Assembly: GCA_043800975.1 (NCBI GenBank)
Contig: JAZDMK010000150.1
Span: forward strand, 1 to 21,264
Direction: 5' to 3'
DNA: 21,264 nucleotides
Source of the DNA: JAZDMK01 sp043800975
Lineage (GTDB): Bacteria > Bacteroidota > Bacteroidia > Bacteroidales > JAHJDW01
Positions 7,181 to 13,889 of this stretch are shown piece by piece. A model generated the notes under the pieces. The model was not told the DNA's origin and ran no database searches. It saw nothing but the letters and a program-made list of their open reading frames with translations. The position numbers and the translations under genes are program-made. How positions within the stretch are numbered: position 1 is the stretch's first letter; every line of letters begins with the position of its first letter.

Positions 7181-8728
7181 GTGAACAAAGAACTGATTAT
7201 TAATTCTTCGTCTAACGAAGTTGTAATTGCCTTACTGGAAAATAAGCGACTCGTTGAGTTGCATAACCAACAAAGCAATAATAATTTTATGGTGGGCGAC
7301 TTGTACCTTGGAAAGGTACGAAAGATCATCAGCGGTCTGAATGCCGCATTTATTGATGTTGGCTACGAGAAAGATGCTTTTTTGCACTATCTCGATTTGG
7401 GCCCACAAGCCCGCACACTCAACAAATACGTCCGCGAAGCTGTTACCAAACAAGGGGGCGGTAAGTTGGAAAATATTAAACTGGAAGCTGATATTGAAAA
7501 AACCGGTAAAATCACCAGTGTGCTTTCCGGCGGACAGAGTATTCTCGCACAGGTTGCTAAAGAACCCATTTCCAGCAAGGGGCCGCGAATCACTACTGAA
7601 ATTTCTATTCCCGGTCGTTACATGGTTATGATTCCTTTTTCTGACAAAATTTCTGTTTCGCAGAAAATAAAAAGTCAGGAAGAGCGGGTAAGACTTAAAA
7701 AACTAATTCAAAGTATTAAGCCGAACAACTTCGGTGTAATTGTACGCACGGCTGCCGAAAACAAAAAAGTAGCTGAGCTTTACGCAGACCTAAATGACCT
7801 GCATGCAAAATGGGAATCTGCGATGGACGTTCTAAAGGAAGCTACCCCTCCCCGAAAAATTCTGGGAGAAATTGACCGTACTTCAGCCATCTTAAGAGAT
7901 TTGCTTAATAATTCGTTCAATGCAATTCACGTCAATGACCCCACCTTATTTGCAGAGATTAAGAAATACATTCATACAATAGCGCCTGATCAGGAAGACA
8001 TTGTAAAACAGTATAAAGGAAAAGATCACATTTTTGAAGCCTTTGGAATAGAAAAGCAGATTAAAAGTCTGTTTGGGAAAACGGTAAACATTAAAAGCGG
8101 GGCTTACCTTGTTGTGGAACACACGGAAGCGCTGCATGTGATTGATGTCAACAGCGGCCACCGCATGAATCAGGAAAACAACCAGGAAACAAATGCGCTG
8201 GATGTAAACCTGGAAGCAGCTTCTGAAATATCCCGCCAGCTAAGGCTTCGTGATATGGGCGGCATCATTGTTATTGATTTTATTGACCTTCACAATCCCT
8301 CCAACCGCCGCGCCTTGTACCAAAAGCTAAAAGACGAAATGAAGAATGACCGTGCCAAACACACCATTCTCCCGCCCAGCAAATTTGGTCTTGTGCAAAT
8401 CACCCGTCAGCGTGTTCGACCTGAAACAACCATCGAAACGCAGGAAAAATGCCCCACATGCGGAGGGTCCGGCCTGATCAAAGCATCCATTCTTCTGATT
8501 GATGAAATTGAAAATAATATCAAATACATTTTTCAGGAGTTGAACCACAAAACACTGACGCTTTCGTGCCACCCGTTTGTGTTTGCTCATCTTACCAAAG
8601 GAATTTTTTCTCTTGGCTGGAAATGGAACCGCCGTTTTAAACGGAAGATTCGCATTACGGAGCAAAATTCATATGGAATGCTGGAATATCATTTCTTTGA
8701 TAAAGAAATGGAAGAAATCAAAATCTGA
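7181..8728 (+). CDS. rng: Ribonuclease G / RNase E-family endoribonuclease
   Basis: The 515-residue protein starts at GTG 7181, since no in-frame ATG lies upstream and homologues begin with a similar NKELII segment. An S1 RNA-binding domain (about 35-140) contains VGDLYLGKVRKIISGLNAAF and VGYEKDAFLHYLDLG, and a catalytic DNase I-like domain follows. The catalytic Asp322 lies in HVIDVNSGHR and Asp366 in GGIIVIDFIDL. The zinc-link CPTCGG (Cys424, Cys427) joins protomers. It cleaves AU-rich single-stranded RNA, sensing 5'-monophosphate ends, in rRNA maturation and mRNA decay. It lacks the long RNase E scaffold tail. It lies 116 nt after the bS22-like gene, a spacing that leaves room for a separate promoter, though I see no clear -7 match. 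Confidence 0.95.
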   Translation: MNKELIINSSSNEVVIALLENKRLVELHNQQSNNNFMVGDLYLGKVRKIISGLNAAFIDVGYEKDAFLHYLDLGPQARTLNKYVREAVTKQGGGKLENIKLEADIEKTGKITSVLSGGQSILAQVAKEPISSKGPRITTEISIPGRYMVMIPFSDKISVSQKIKSQEERVRLKKLIQSIKPNNFGVIVRTAAENKKVAELYADLNDLHAKWESAMDVLKEATPPRKILGEIDRTSAILRDLLNNSFNAIHVNDPTLFAEIKKYIHTIAPDQEDIVKQYKGKDHIFEAFGIEKQIKSLFGKTVNIKSGAYLVVEHTEALHVIDVNSGHRMNQENNQETNALDVNLEAASEISRQLRLRDMGGIIVIDFIDLHNPSNRRALYQKLKDEMKNDRAKHTILPPSKFGLVQITRQRVRPETTIETQEKCPTCGGSGLIKASILLIDEIENNIKYIFQELNHKTLTLSCHPFVFAHLTKGIFSLGWKWNRRFKRKIRITEQNSYGMLEYHFFDKEMEEIKI

Positions 8729-8766
8729 TTTTTTCCTGATCCGGTCGTTTTACCCTAAAAATTATT

Positions 8767-8774
8767 TATCTTTA
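8767..8774 (+). promoter_or_regulatory. Candidate -7 element for the small lipoprotein gene
   Basis: TATCTTTA differs from TAnnTTTG only in the last base. It lies in the 111-nt gap between rng and the lipoprotein gene, 65 nt before that gene's ATG. A GTTTTAC stretch about 19 nt upstream is a weak -33 candidate. Support is positional and by motif only. Confidence 0.4.
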
Positions 8775-8839
8775 CATGCTAATGGACAACCCACGGCATT
8801 AAATTTGTGTCTTTCTTATACCAAAATAAAAAAGGCTTT

Positions 8840-9268
8840 ATGAAAACATCAACCCGTCTCGTCGTTTTTACATCTGTATTCATGCTTTTTGCTGCTTTCT
8901 ATGCATGCACGCCCGATACACCCGATCCTGTAGTTGTTGATCCCAGAGATAAATTTGAAGGAAACTGGACTTGTCAGGAATTTTGTAGTTCTGACAATAC
9001 CAATACTACTTTTTCTGTTTCAATTTCTACAAATTCAACAACTGAAAGTGAAATACTGATTAGCAATTTCAGCTTATTGGGTGCAGGTTACAGTGCAAAA
9101 GGAATTGTTTCTGATTACAACCTTACCATTCCTTCTCAGACGGTTTCCAGCAATACAGTTCAGGGAACCGGAACGATGAACACCGGTCAGAATTCGATCA
9201 GTTTAAGCTATACGATCAACGATGGTGCTGCTACGTTTAGCTACACAGCAACCTACACAAAACAATAA
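8840..9268 (+). CDS. Small secreted lipoprotein of unknown function
   Basis: The start is placed at ATG 8840 (MKTSTRLVV) rather than an upstream in-frame ATG at 8807, because it gives a clean lipoprotein signal: basic N-terminus, hydrophobic stretch 7-20 and FYAC with Cys23. The mature protein of about 120 residues begins with a Pro/Asp-rich spacer (TPDTPDPVVVDPRDKF), then EGNWTCQEFC. The rest is rich in Ser, Thr and Asn with alternating hydrophobics, including a terminal SLSYTINDGAATFSYTATY, which suggests an all-beta fold. The GxW opening after the spacer is common in small lipocalin-like lipoproteins of Bacteroidota. I do not recognise a specific family. Its stop is 5 nt from the converging stop of the next gene. 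Confidence 0.8.
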   Translation: MKTSTRLVVFTSVFMLFAAFYACTPDTPDPVVVDPRDKFEGNWTCQEFCSSDNTNTTFSVSISTNSTTESEILISNFSLLGAGYSAKGIVSDYNLTIPSQTVSSNTVQGTGTMNTGQNSISLSYTINDGAATFSYTATYTKQ

Positions 9269-9273
9269 TTATC

Positions 9274-10143
9274 TTATTTTTTTAGATTCGATTCTGTCAG
9301 TAAAAGAATCTTGTTGAAAATTCGTGTTTTCTTTCTCTCCTTTTTATCGGTCATTATTTGCAATGCCTTGTAGGCGCCTCCCAGATAATACCTCTGAAAC
9401 CACGGGAATACAGACAAAAATGCATCGAAAACTGTTAATTTTTTTGCGGTGTATAAAAACAAATAAGCCAATGCGCCATTTATTGCCATTGAATTTACTG
9501 CATTTTTAACATCCCCTGCGCAAAGTTGGCCCGAGCCCGGAACCAAGAGGCTCAGAAAAAAAACATACCCGCTGCGGGACGACTGAATGCGCTGGTATTT
9601 TTTTGCAAGAAAATTTATCTCATTTACATTTTCTTTTTTTGATGTATCCGTCAATGTGATAAAATAGGAAGCAGCACTTTCTGCTTCATTCATCCGCAGA
9701 AATGTTGCACCTAAAAAAAGGTTTCTTTTTCGAAGAATACTATCCGGCATCTTATCCGAGATTGCAAGTAAATCGATCATTGCCTGCAAAAAATTTTCCG
9801 TTTCATATTCACATTTGAATTTCTTCAGAATAATTTGCGCACGAGCTACAGAATCTTTTTCGTTGAACCTTGCCATTTCATAATAACGGGCGGCTTCTTT
9901 ATACCGGCTCTCCTGTTCAAGGCATACTGCAACATCGCCTGCAGCTTCAGATGTGAATCGTTGTTCATTATCAAAAAAAAGAACTCTTTTTAATAATGGA
10001 TAGGCAGATGAATAATCGCCGGCAATACACAACGAATCACCAAGCCGGAAAGTGGTCTCCAGCGATTGTGCGCACATGTTTTGCAAGCTAGAAAGAAGCA
10101 GCAATACGACGCTGAAGGCTGTGCTTATAACGATCCTTTTCAT
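9274..10143 (-). CDS. TPR-containing exported protein with C-terminal PGxGxxxxG membrane domain (downstream paralogue)
   Basis: The start at ATG 10143 (MKRIVISTAF) gives 289 residues. A signal peptide (1-25, ending MCAQ) is followed by TPR-like helical repeats from about 27 to 165, such as FRLGDSLCIAGDYSSAYPLLKR and RYKEAARYYEMARF. After RSGYVFFLSLL comes VPGSGQLCAGD (201-211) and a pair of hydrophobic helices, with RYYLGGAYKALQIM near the end. This C-terminal part matches the one in the adjacent upstream gene in spacing and motifs. Its start codon is 56 nt inside that gene, in another frame, which suggests translational coupling. It is the last gene of the yidD-like unit. The role is unknown; the TPRs suggest protein contact in the periplasm, with the C-terminus in the inner membrane. 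Confidence 0.75.
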   Translation of the reverse strand: MKRIVISTAFSVVLLLLSSLQNMCAQSLETTFRLGDSLCIAGDYSSAYPLLKRVLFFDNEQRFTSEAAGDVAVCLEQESRYKEAARYYEMARFNEKDSVARAQIILKKFKCEYETENFLQAMIDLLAISDKMPDSILRKRNLFLGATFLRMNEAESAASYFITLTDTSKKENVNEINFLAKKYQRIQSSRSGYVFFLSLLVPGSGQLCAGDVKNAVNSMAINGALAYLFLYTAKKLTVFDAFLSVFPWFQRYYLGGAYKALQIMTDKKERKKTRIFNKILLLTESNLKK

Positions 10144-10921
10144 TTCGGTTAAAAATTCGGGCGGCTTTGACGGAACCAAAAATATTTCCAAGATAGAAGC
10201 CGGTTCCTATGGATGCGAAAACCCATCCGCCGACAGATGACTTTCCGTTTTTATCAAAATATCTATACGATGAAAATGCGTTGGAAGCTATTATTATCAA
10301 GCTATACATTCCATCTCTCCAACGGCCTGAATAAATCTTGCCGGTGCCCGGAATCACGGCTGATAAAAGACCTGAAACAAAAGGTGACCGATGTCGGATC
10401 ATTAAAGAATCATCAAACATAGGCGAAATTTCGGGGTATTGATTTCTGATGGATAAAGAAGTATTCAGAAAATTTAACTTTGCTTCTTTCACCTGATATT
10501 TCATTAAAAGCGAGCAGGTTCTAACAAAATAATTCGATGCAGTATCAAAACAGGCAGCACGTTGATAAAATGAAACGGAAGAGTCGGGCTTTCCGGAAAG
10601 AAGAAAAAGCTTTGTGTGTTTTAGTTTTCCAATACAAGACTGCTGACTGTATGAAGGCAGATACCAAGCAGATTTTTTGAACGCATAATCATATTTACCT
10701 TCCTTAACCAATATTGATAATATCCGAAATCGAACACTGTCTAATGCAGGATTTAAAAACAAAATGCGTTCGTATTCTGCAACAGCAAGCTCCGACTGCC
10801 CTGTGTTCTCAAGATATTGCGCATATTTCCATGTATTTTCTACAGAAAAAATATCAGTCTGCTGCGCATTGGATGTGCACGAAATAAAAATGAAAACTAA
10901 GAGAAAATAAAATTTACGCAT
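10088..10921 (-). CDS. TPR-containing exported protein with C-terminal PGxGxIYxGR membrane domain (upstream paralogue)
   Basis: The start is placed at ATG 10921 (MRKFYFLLVF), since the longer frame begins with TTG and would overlap the previous gene. It has 277 residues. A signal sequence of about 20 residues contains FIFISC, so it may be either a lipoprotein (Cys15) or cleaved after NAQ. TPR-like repeats run from about 30 to 165, for example KYAQYLENTGQSELAVAEYERIL. Then RSPFVSGLLSAVIPGTGKIYSGRW begins at about 178, with the PGxGKIYxGR motif at 191-200, followed by hydrophobic helices and FYLGNIFGSVKAARIF. It begins one base after the stop of the yidD-like gene and overlaps the next gene by 56 nt, so the three are surely co-transcribed. 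Function unknown. Confidence 0.77.
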   Translation of the reverse strand: MRKFYFLLVFIFISCTSNAQQTDIFSVENTWKYAQYLENTGQSELAVAEYERILFLNPALDSVRFRILSILVKEGKYDYAFKKSAWYLPSYSQQSCIGKLKHTKLFLLSGKPDSSVSFYQRAACFDTASNYFVRTCSLLMKYQVKEAKLNFLNTSLSIRNQYPEISPMFDDSLMIRHRSPFVSGLLSAVIPGTGKIYSGRWRDGMYSLIIIASNAFSSYRYFDKNGKSSVGGWVFASIGTGFYLGNIFGSVKAARIFNRNEKDRYKHSLQRRIAASF

Positions 10922-10922
10922 C

Positions 10923-11336
10923 TTAAGGAAAATCAATGTATTTATCTCTTTCCGCGTCTATCGGAAAATCTTTTTCTGAATTATTACAGCGAGAAAGCCT
11001 GTCGAAAGCATCAAACAAACCCATCGGTCCGTTTTTTTTCAATGTCAGCAATGCATATTCGGAGCAGGAAGGATGGAACTTGCAACTGGGCATATCCTGC
11101 GATGAAATGAACGTTTTGTAAAAAAGAAAAAGAGAACTGAAAATAAACTGTAGTTCATTCTTTGAATTTCCAACATACTTTCTGTATTCCGGTTTATGTC
11201 TGTGCTCATCGACTGCAAGAAATGTAAAGTCGGATTTTGACTGAGAAAAAACGTTTGAAGAAAATAATATTACACACAGAAAAAAGAGAATCCGCAGTGG
11301 TTTCCTTTTAAGCAATGTATACGTCTGAATCTTCAT
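10923..11336 (-). CDS. Exported YidD-domain protein
   Basis: The start is placed at ATG 11336 (MKIQTYTLLKRK), because a TAACTTTG promoter element lies upstream of it and inside the longer frame. It has 137 residues. The N-terminus is a basic segment, then a hydrophobic stretch (13-28) and SSNVFSQ, a probable signal peptide that ordinary YidD lacks. Residues about 64-125 match YidD (DUF37): FYKTFISSQDMPSCKFHPSC, then SEYALLTLKKNG, then a third Cys. Cys85, Cys91 and Cys117 are the three family cysteines, but the usual CHP after RC is CNN here. Canonical YidD is a cytosolic membrane-associated protein linked to YidC-dependent insertion and encoded by rnpA/yidC. Here it leads a TPR operon, so the role is likely different. 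The YidD call is solid; the periplasmic location is inferred. Confidence 0.82.
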   Translation of the reverse strand: MKIQTYTLLKRKPLRILFFLCVILFSSNVFSQSKSDFTFLAVDEHRHKPEYRKYVGNSKNELQFIFSSLFLFYKTFISSQDMPSCKFHPSCSEYALLTLKKNGPMGLFDAFDRLSRCNNSEKDFPIDAERDKYIDFP

Positions 11337-11353
11337 GGGCTTTCTGTTCCTTG

Positions 11354-11361
11354 CAAAGTTA
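11354..11361 (-). promoter_or_regulatory. -7 promoter element of the yidD-like/TPR operon
   Basis: On the minus strand the sequence reads TAACTTTG, an exact match to TAnnTTTG. It ends about 17 nt before the ATG at 11336, so the leader would be only about 12 nt. Its position inside the longer possible reading frame argues against starting that gene at 11384. The upstream -33 region (GTTACAA) is only a weak match. Confidence 0.6.
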
Positions 11362-11412
11362 AAAGATATTTCAAGTTGTAACATAAAAAAATATTAATAC
11401 AGCATTTTGATT

Positions 11413-11420
11413 TATCTTTA
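11413..11420 (+). promoter_or_regulatory. Candidate -7 element for the outer-membrane protein gene
   Basis: TATCTTTA, one base off the TAnnTTTG consensus, ends 12 nt before the ATG at 11433. With the divergent TAACTTTG of the yidD-like operon it makes the 96-nt intergenic stretch a bidirectional promoter. No clear -33 motif is visible. Confidence 0.42.
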
Positions 11421-11432
11421 CAATGATTTGCT

Positions 11433-12098
11433 ATGCAGAATTTTCGAACTTTTCTTTTCTCTGTATTGCTTCTGTGCATATCGTTGGTTTGTGCCCAGGA
11501 CACAAAACCATCTTTCCCTTTAAAAAAATTCTCGGGAATCAGTCAGTTGGTAAAAATTAATCCATTACCCATTCTTTGGGGGCCGATCATGTATACATCT
11601 GAATACAGGCTCAACAGCGAGTTTACAACTTCGCACACCCAATCGATGGAAATCGGATTTTCATATCTTGGAAAAAACATTTTTCTCTGGATGGTGGAAG
11701 ACAGCCTGAACAACAATCAGGGCAAATACAAGATTAACGGATATCGTTTTCAGCTTGAATACCGCTTCTTCCCGGTCCCCTTCACAAGTTCTCCCGACGG
11801 GTTTTATTTTGCACCCCATCTTTCCTATAGCAATGCATTAATAACTATGAATTATTTGGTTTTGCAAAGGCAGTTCGTAGAAATAGCTCACTTCAATATT
11901 AATTTGAAACTGGGCTACGAACTGATATTAGATGAAAATAAAACCTTTGATTTTTTTATCGGTATGGGATACAAAAAAAATCGCTGGTGGGAAATTGACG
12001 GTGATAAAAGGATTCCAATGGACATCAGTGATCAGGGCATTTTTTATACTATGCCCTTAAAACTAACACTCGGATTTAATTTTGGTTTTGCTTTCTGA
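11433..12098 (+). CDS. Outer-membrane beta-barrel protein of unknown function
   Basis: The 221-residue protein has a signal peptide (1-21, ending LVCAQ). After it come alternating aromatic/hydrophobic strands separated by polar turns, for example SMEIGFSYLG, YRFQLEYRFFP, FYFAPHLSYS, FNINLKLGYEL, FDFFIGMGYK and MPLKLTLGFNFGFAF. The last residue is a C-terminal Phe, the outer-membrane barrel insertion signal. The size suits an eight-stranded barrel such as those grouped as DUF3575 or OmpW-like; that family label is tentative. It is divergent from the yidD-like operon and shares its promoter gap. Its stop lies one base from the converging stop of a secreted TPR-like protein. No function can be deduced beyond location. 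Confidence 0.78.
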   Translation: MQNFRTFLFSVLLLCISLVCAQDTKPSFPLKKFSGISQLVKINPLPILWGPIMYTSEYRLNSEFTTSHTQSMEIGFSYLGKNIFLWMVEDSLNNNQGKYKINGYRFQLEYRFFPVPFTSSPDGFYFAPHLSYSNALITMNYLVLQRQFVEIAHFNINLKLGYELILDENKTFDFFIGMGYKKNRWWEIDGDKRIPMDISDQGIFYTMPLKLTLGFNFGFAF

Positions 12099-12099
12099 A

Positions 12100-13002
12100 C
12101 TACATCTTGGATACAGCAAATTGCCAGTATTTACGCTGTGCATCATTTAACTGTTTATTGGATGTGATTTGTTTTTTAATGCTTTCTACCTGAGATGCAG
12201 CCAACGCAGCCTGTTTATTTTTCTTTGCAACATTGTACATATGAAAACGAAACAGCAGATTTTCCGGATATTTCTTTACAAGTGTCTCTGCATACTTTTG
12301 TGCCATATCGGTACGTTTTTCAATTTCAATCCAGATCTTCATCAGGAAATAATTTGATTCGGTAAAGAGGCATATGTTCTGTGAAAGAGCTGTTTTTCCA
12401 AGATACTTGTGACCTGTAGTTTTATTCCCATCCGGAAAAAACATTTTAAAAGGAGCCATAACAACGTAATCATCTGCTGCCGTGATTAAGCAATTATACA
12501 ATCCTGTAGTCATATAGAAAGGTTCATACACCGATTCTCTTCCAAAAGATTTTTCTACAATATTGATATTCTTTTTCACAACATTGATGGTAGAAATGTA
12601 TTCTTTGTACAAAAGCTTTACACGGGCCTTATACATATAAACCATGATCAGACAAAACAAATTATTGTTGTCTTTATAGTCTTTTGTATTTAACCTTGTT
12701 TCGCAAGCCTTCAGGTTATTGTTGAACTGATTCAGTATAGTCTGATTTTCTTCACCAGAAATAAACCGCCACCAGTAAAGATTTGTTGCCAGCAGAAAAG
12801 GCCAGGGACTTTTGTTGTGAAAGTATTTAAAATCTTTTATAACAGCTTCTGCTTCTACAAAGCGATAATGATAAATATCCGTGAAGCCCTTGTTCAAGTA
12901 TGAAGAAATTGAGTCGTTCTTTAAAAAATCGCCATTCGTCTGCGAAAAGGCAGATACTCTCAATACAAACAATAACAATACAAGTAAAAATATTTTCTTC
13001 AT
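12100..13002 (-). CDS. Secreted TPR-like protein of unknown function
   Basis: The start is placed at ATG 13002 (MKKIFLLVLLLF); a GTG one codon earlier is also possible. It has 300 residues. A clear signal peptide ends near SAFSQ (about 21). The rest is almost entirely helical and rich in Asn, Lys, Tyr and Trp. Stretches such as GFTDIYHYRFVEAEAVIKDF, LLATNLYWWRFISGE and KRTDMAQKYAETLVKKYPEN are typical of degenerate TPR-type repeats in secreted Bacteroidota proteins. It begins 6 nt after the sirtuin gene and is probably co-transcribed with it, although one product is cytosolic and the other exported. I do not recognise a named family. Its start overlaps nothing and the length looks complete. 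Confidence 0.75.
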   Translation of the reverse strand: MKKIFLLVLLLFVLRVSAFSQTNGDFLKNDSISSYLNKGFTDIYHYRFVEAEAVIKDFKYFHNKSPWPFLLATNLYWWRFISGEENQTILNQFNNNLKACETRLNTKDYKDNNNLFCLIMVYMYKARVKLLYKEYISTINVVKKNINIVEKSFGRESVYEPFYMTTGLYNCLITAADDYVVMAPFKMFFPDGNKTTGHKYLGKTALSQNICLFTESNYFLMKIWIEIEKRTDMAQKYAETLVKKYPENLLFRFHMYNVAKKNKQAALAASQVESIKKQITSNKQLNDAQRKYWQFAVSKM

Positions 13003-13008
13003 CACACA

Positions 13009-13698
13009 TCAACTTTTTAATAACTGTTCAACTAATTTGGGTACACCCTTGCTGGCCGTTTCTTTAATAAGAGTAAGGTTATGAATCCAGCCAACATTAC
13101 ATTCATTCGGATCCACGATAAATTTTGGAATTTCATACCGCGAATAGTTTACCAATCCCGCTGCAGGATATACATTCAGTGAAGTTCCTATAATGATAAA
13201 GATATCTGCTTTGTCCGTAAAACGGGCTGCATCTTCAATCAAAGGTACGGCTTCTCCAAACCATACAATGTGGGGACGAAGCTGCGATCCCTTTTCACAC
13301 TTGTCACCCGGATTGAGTTCCCATCCATCCAGATCATAAATTAAACTAGAATCAACGGTACTGCGTGCCTTTTTCAATTCACCATGCAGATGCATTATTT
13401 TTGTTGATCCGGCTCTTTCGTGCAGGTCATCTACATTCTGGGTAATAATCTGCACATCGTATTTCTCCTCGAGCTTAACAATTGCTTTGTGCGCAGGATT
13501 GGGCTTGCAATCGAGCAGTTGCTTCCTGCGCTGATTGTAAAATTCAAGAACCTTATCTCTGTTCTTTAACCAGCCTTCATAACTGGCAACTTCCATAATA
13601 TCATACTCTTCCCACATGCCGCCAGAATCGCGAAATGTACGAATACCGCTCTCAGCGCTTATTCCGGCTCCTGTTAGTATGACAATTTTTTTCTTCAC
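13009..13698 (-). CDS. cobB: NAD-dependent protein deacylase, class III-like sirtuin without a zinc site
   Basis: The 229-residue protein starts at GTG 13698. The Rossmann fold carries GAGISAESGIRTFRD (10-24), TQNVDDLHERAG (86-97) with the catalytic His105 in HLHGE, and FIIIGTSLNVYPAAGL (167-182). Tyr54 and Arg57 (YNQR) match the YxxR pair that class III sirtuins such as SIRT5 and E. coli CobB use for succinyl and malonyl groups. The CxxC pairs of the zinc ribbon are gone: the first is replaced by ARSTVDSS, and of the second only Cys134 remains before GSQLRPHIVWFGEA. As I recall, zinc-less sirtuins of this type occur widely in Bacteroidota, so this is a lineage trait and not damage. It removes acyl groups from lysines using NAD. 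It probably shares a transcript with the downstream secreted TPR-like gene. Confidence 0.9.
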   Translation of the reverse strand: MKKKIVILTGAGISAESGIRTFRDSGGMWEEYDIMEVASYEGWLKNRDKVLEFYNQRRKQLLDCKPNPAHKAIVKLEEKYDVQIITQNVDDLHERAGSTKIMHLHGELKKARSTVDSSLIYDLDGWELNPGDKCEKGSQLRPHIVWFGEAVPLIEDAARFTDKADIFIIIGTSLNVYPAAGLVNYSRYEIPKFIVDPNECNVGWIHNLTLIKETASKGVPKLVEQLLKS

Positions 13699-13703
13699 CG
13701 CTC

Positions 13704-13734
13704 CAAATCTATTTATTTTTCAATTAACCACCAA
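13704..13734 (-). promoter_or_regulatory. Promoter of the sirtuin gene, -33 and -7 elements
   Basis: On the minus strand a TTG (13734-13732) is followed after 20 nt by TAGATTTG (13711-13704), an exact TAnnTTTG match. Only five bases (GAGCG) separate the -7 element from the GTG start codon. Transcription would begin at or beside the start codon, so the mRNA is probably leaderless or nearly so. Both elements and their spacing fit the phylum's promoter model. Confidence 0.62.
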
Positions 13735-13833
13735 TTTTTTATTTTTTTGTTTGAAAAAAATGATGTTTTGCCTAGCCTTTTACAGTTTTCAGTTTAACAA
13801 TTAAGCGATTTCGTCTAATTTTGAAAAAACTTA

Positions 13834-13861
13834 GGAAACTTTTAGTGTTAAAATAGTTTCC
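13834..13861 (+). promoter_or_regulatory. Palindromic operator candidate upstream of the tetR-type gene
   Basis: A 28-bp inverted repeat has perfect 7-bp arms GGAAACT and AGTTTCC, plus two further pairs after one mismatch. A third GTTTCC follows at 13865-13870. It lies just upstream of the tetR -7 element, and its right arm covers the expected -33 position. A TetR dimer bound there would block the promoter, so autoregulation of the whole efflux operon is likely. The size fits TetR-family operators. Confidence 0.6.
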
Positions 13862-13877
13862 GCAGTTTCCTTTTTTA

Positions 13878-13885
13878 TACATTTG
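13878..13885 (+). promoter_or_regulatory. -7 element of the tetR-efflux operon
   Basis: TACATTTG matches TAnnTTTG exactly. Only CCGC separates it from the ATG at 13890, so the transcript is probably leaderless. No good TTG is present at -33, where the operator's right arm lies; a weak -33 would suit a promoter controlled by a repressor. Confidence 0.6.
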
Positions 13886-13889
13886 CCGC

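Noticed and set aside
8807..8839. Upstream ATG for the small lipoprotein
   Set aside because: Starting there would put eleven extra residues before an otherwise canonical lipoprotein signal.
11337..11384. Longer N-terminus for the YidD-domain protein starting at 11384
   Set aside because: The extension contains the TAACTTTG promoter element and would bury the signal peptide.
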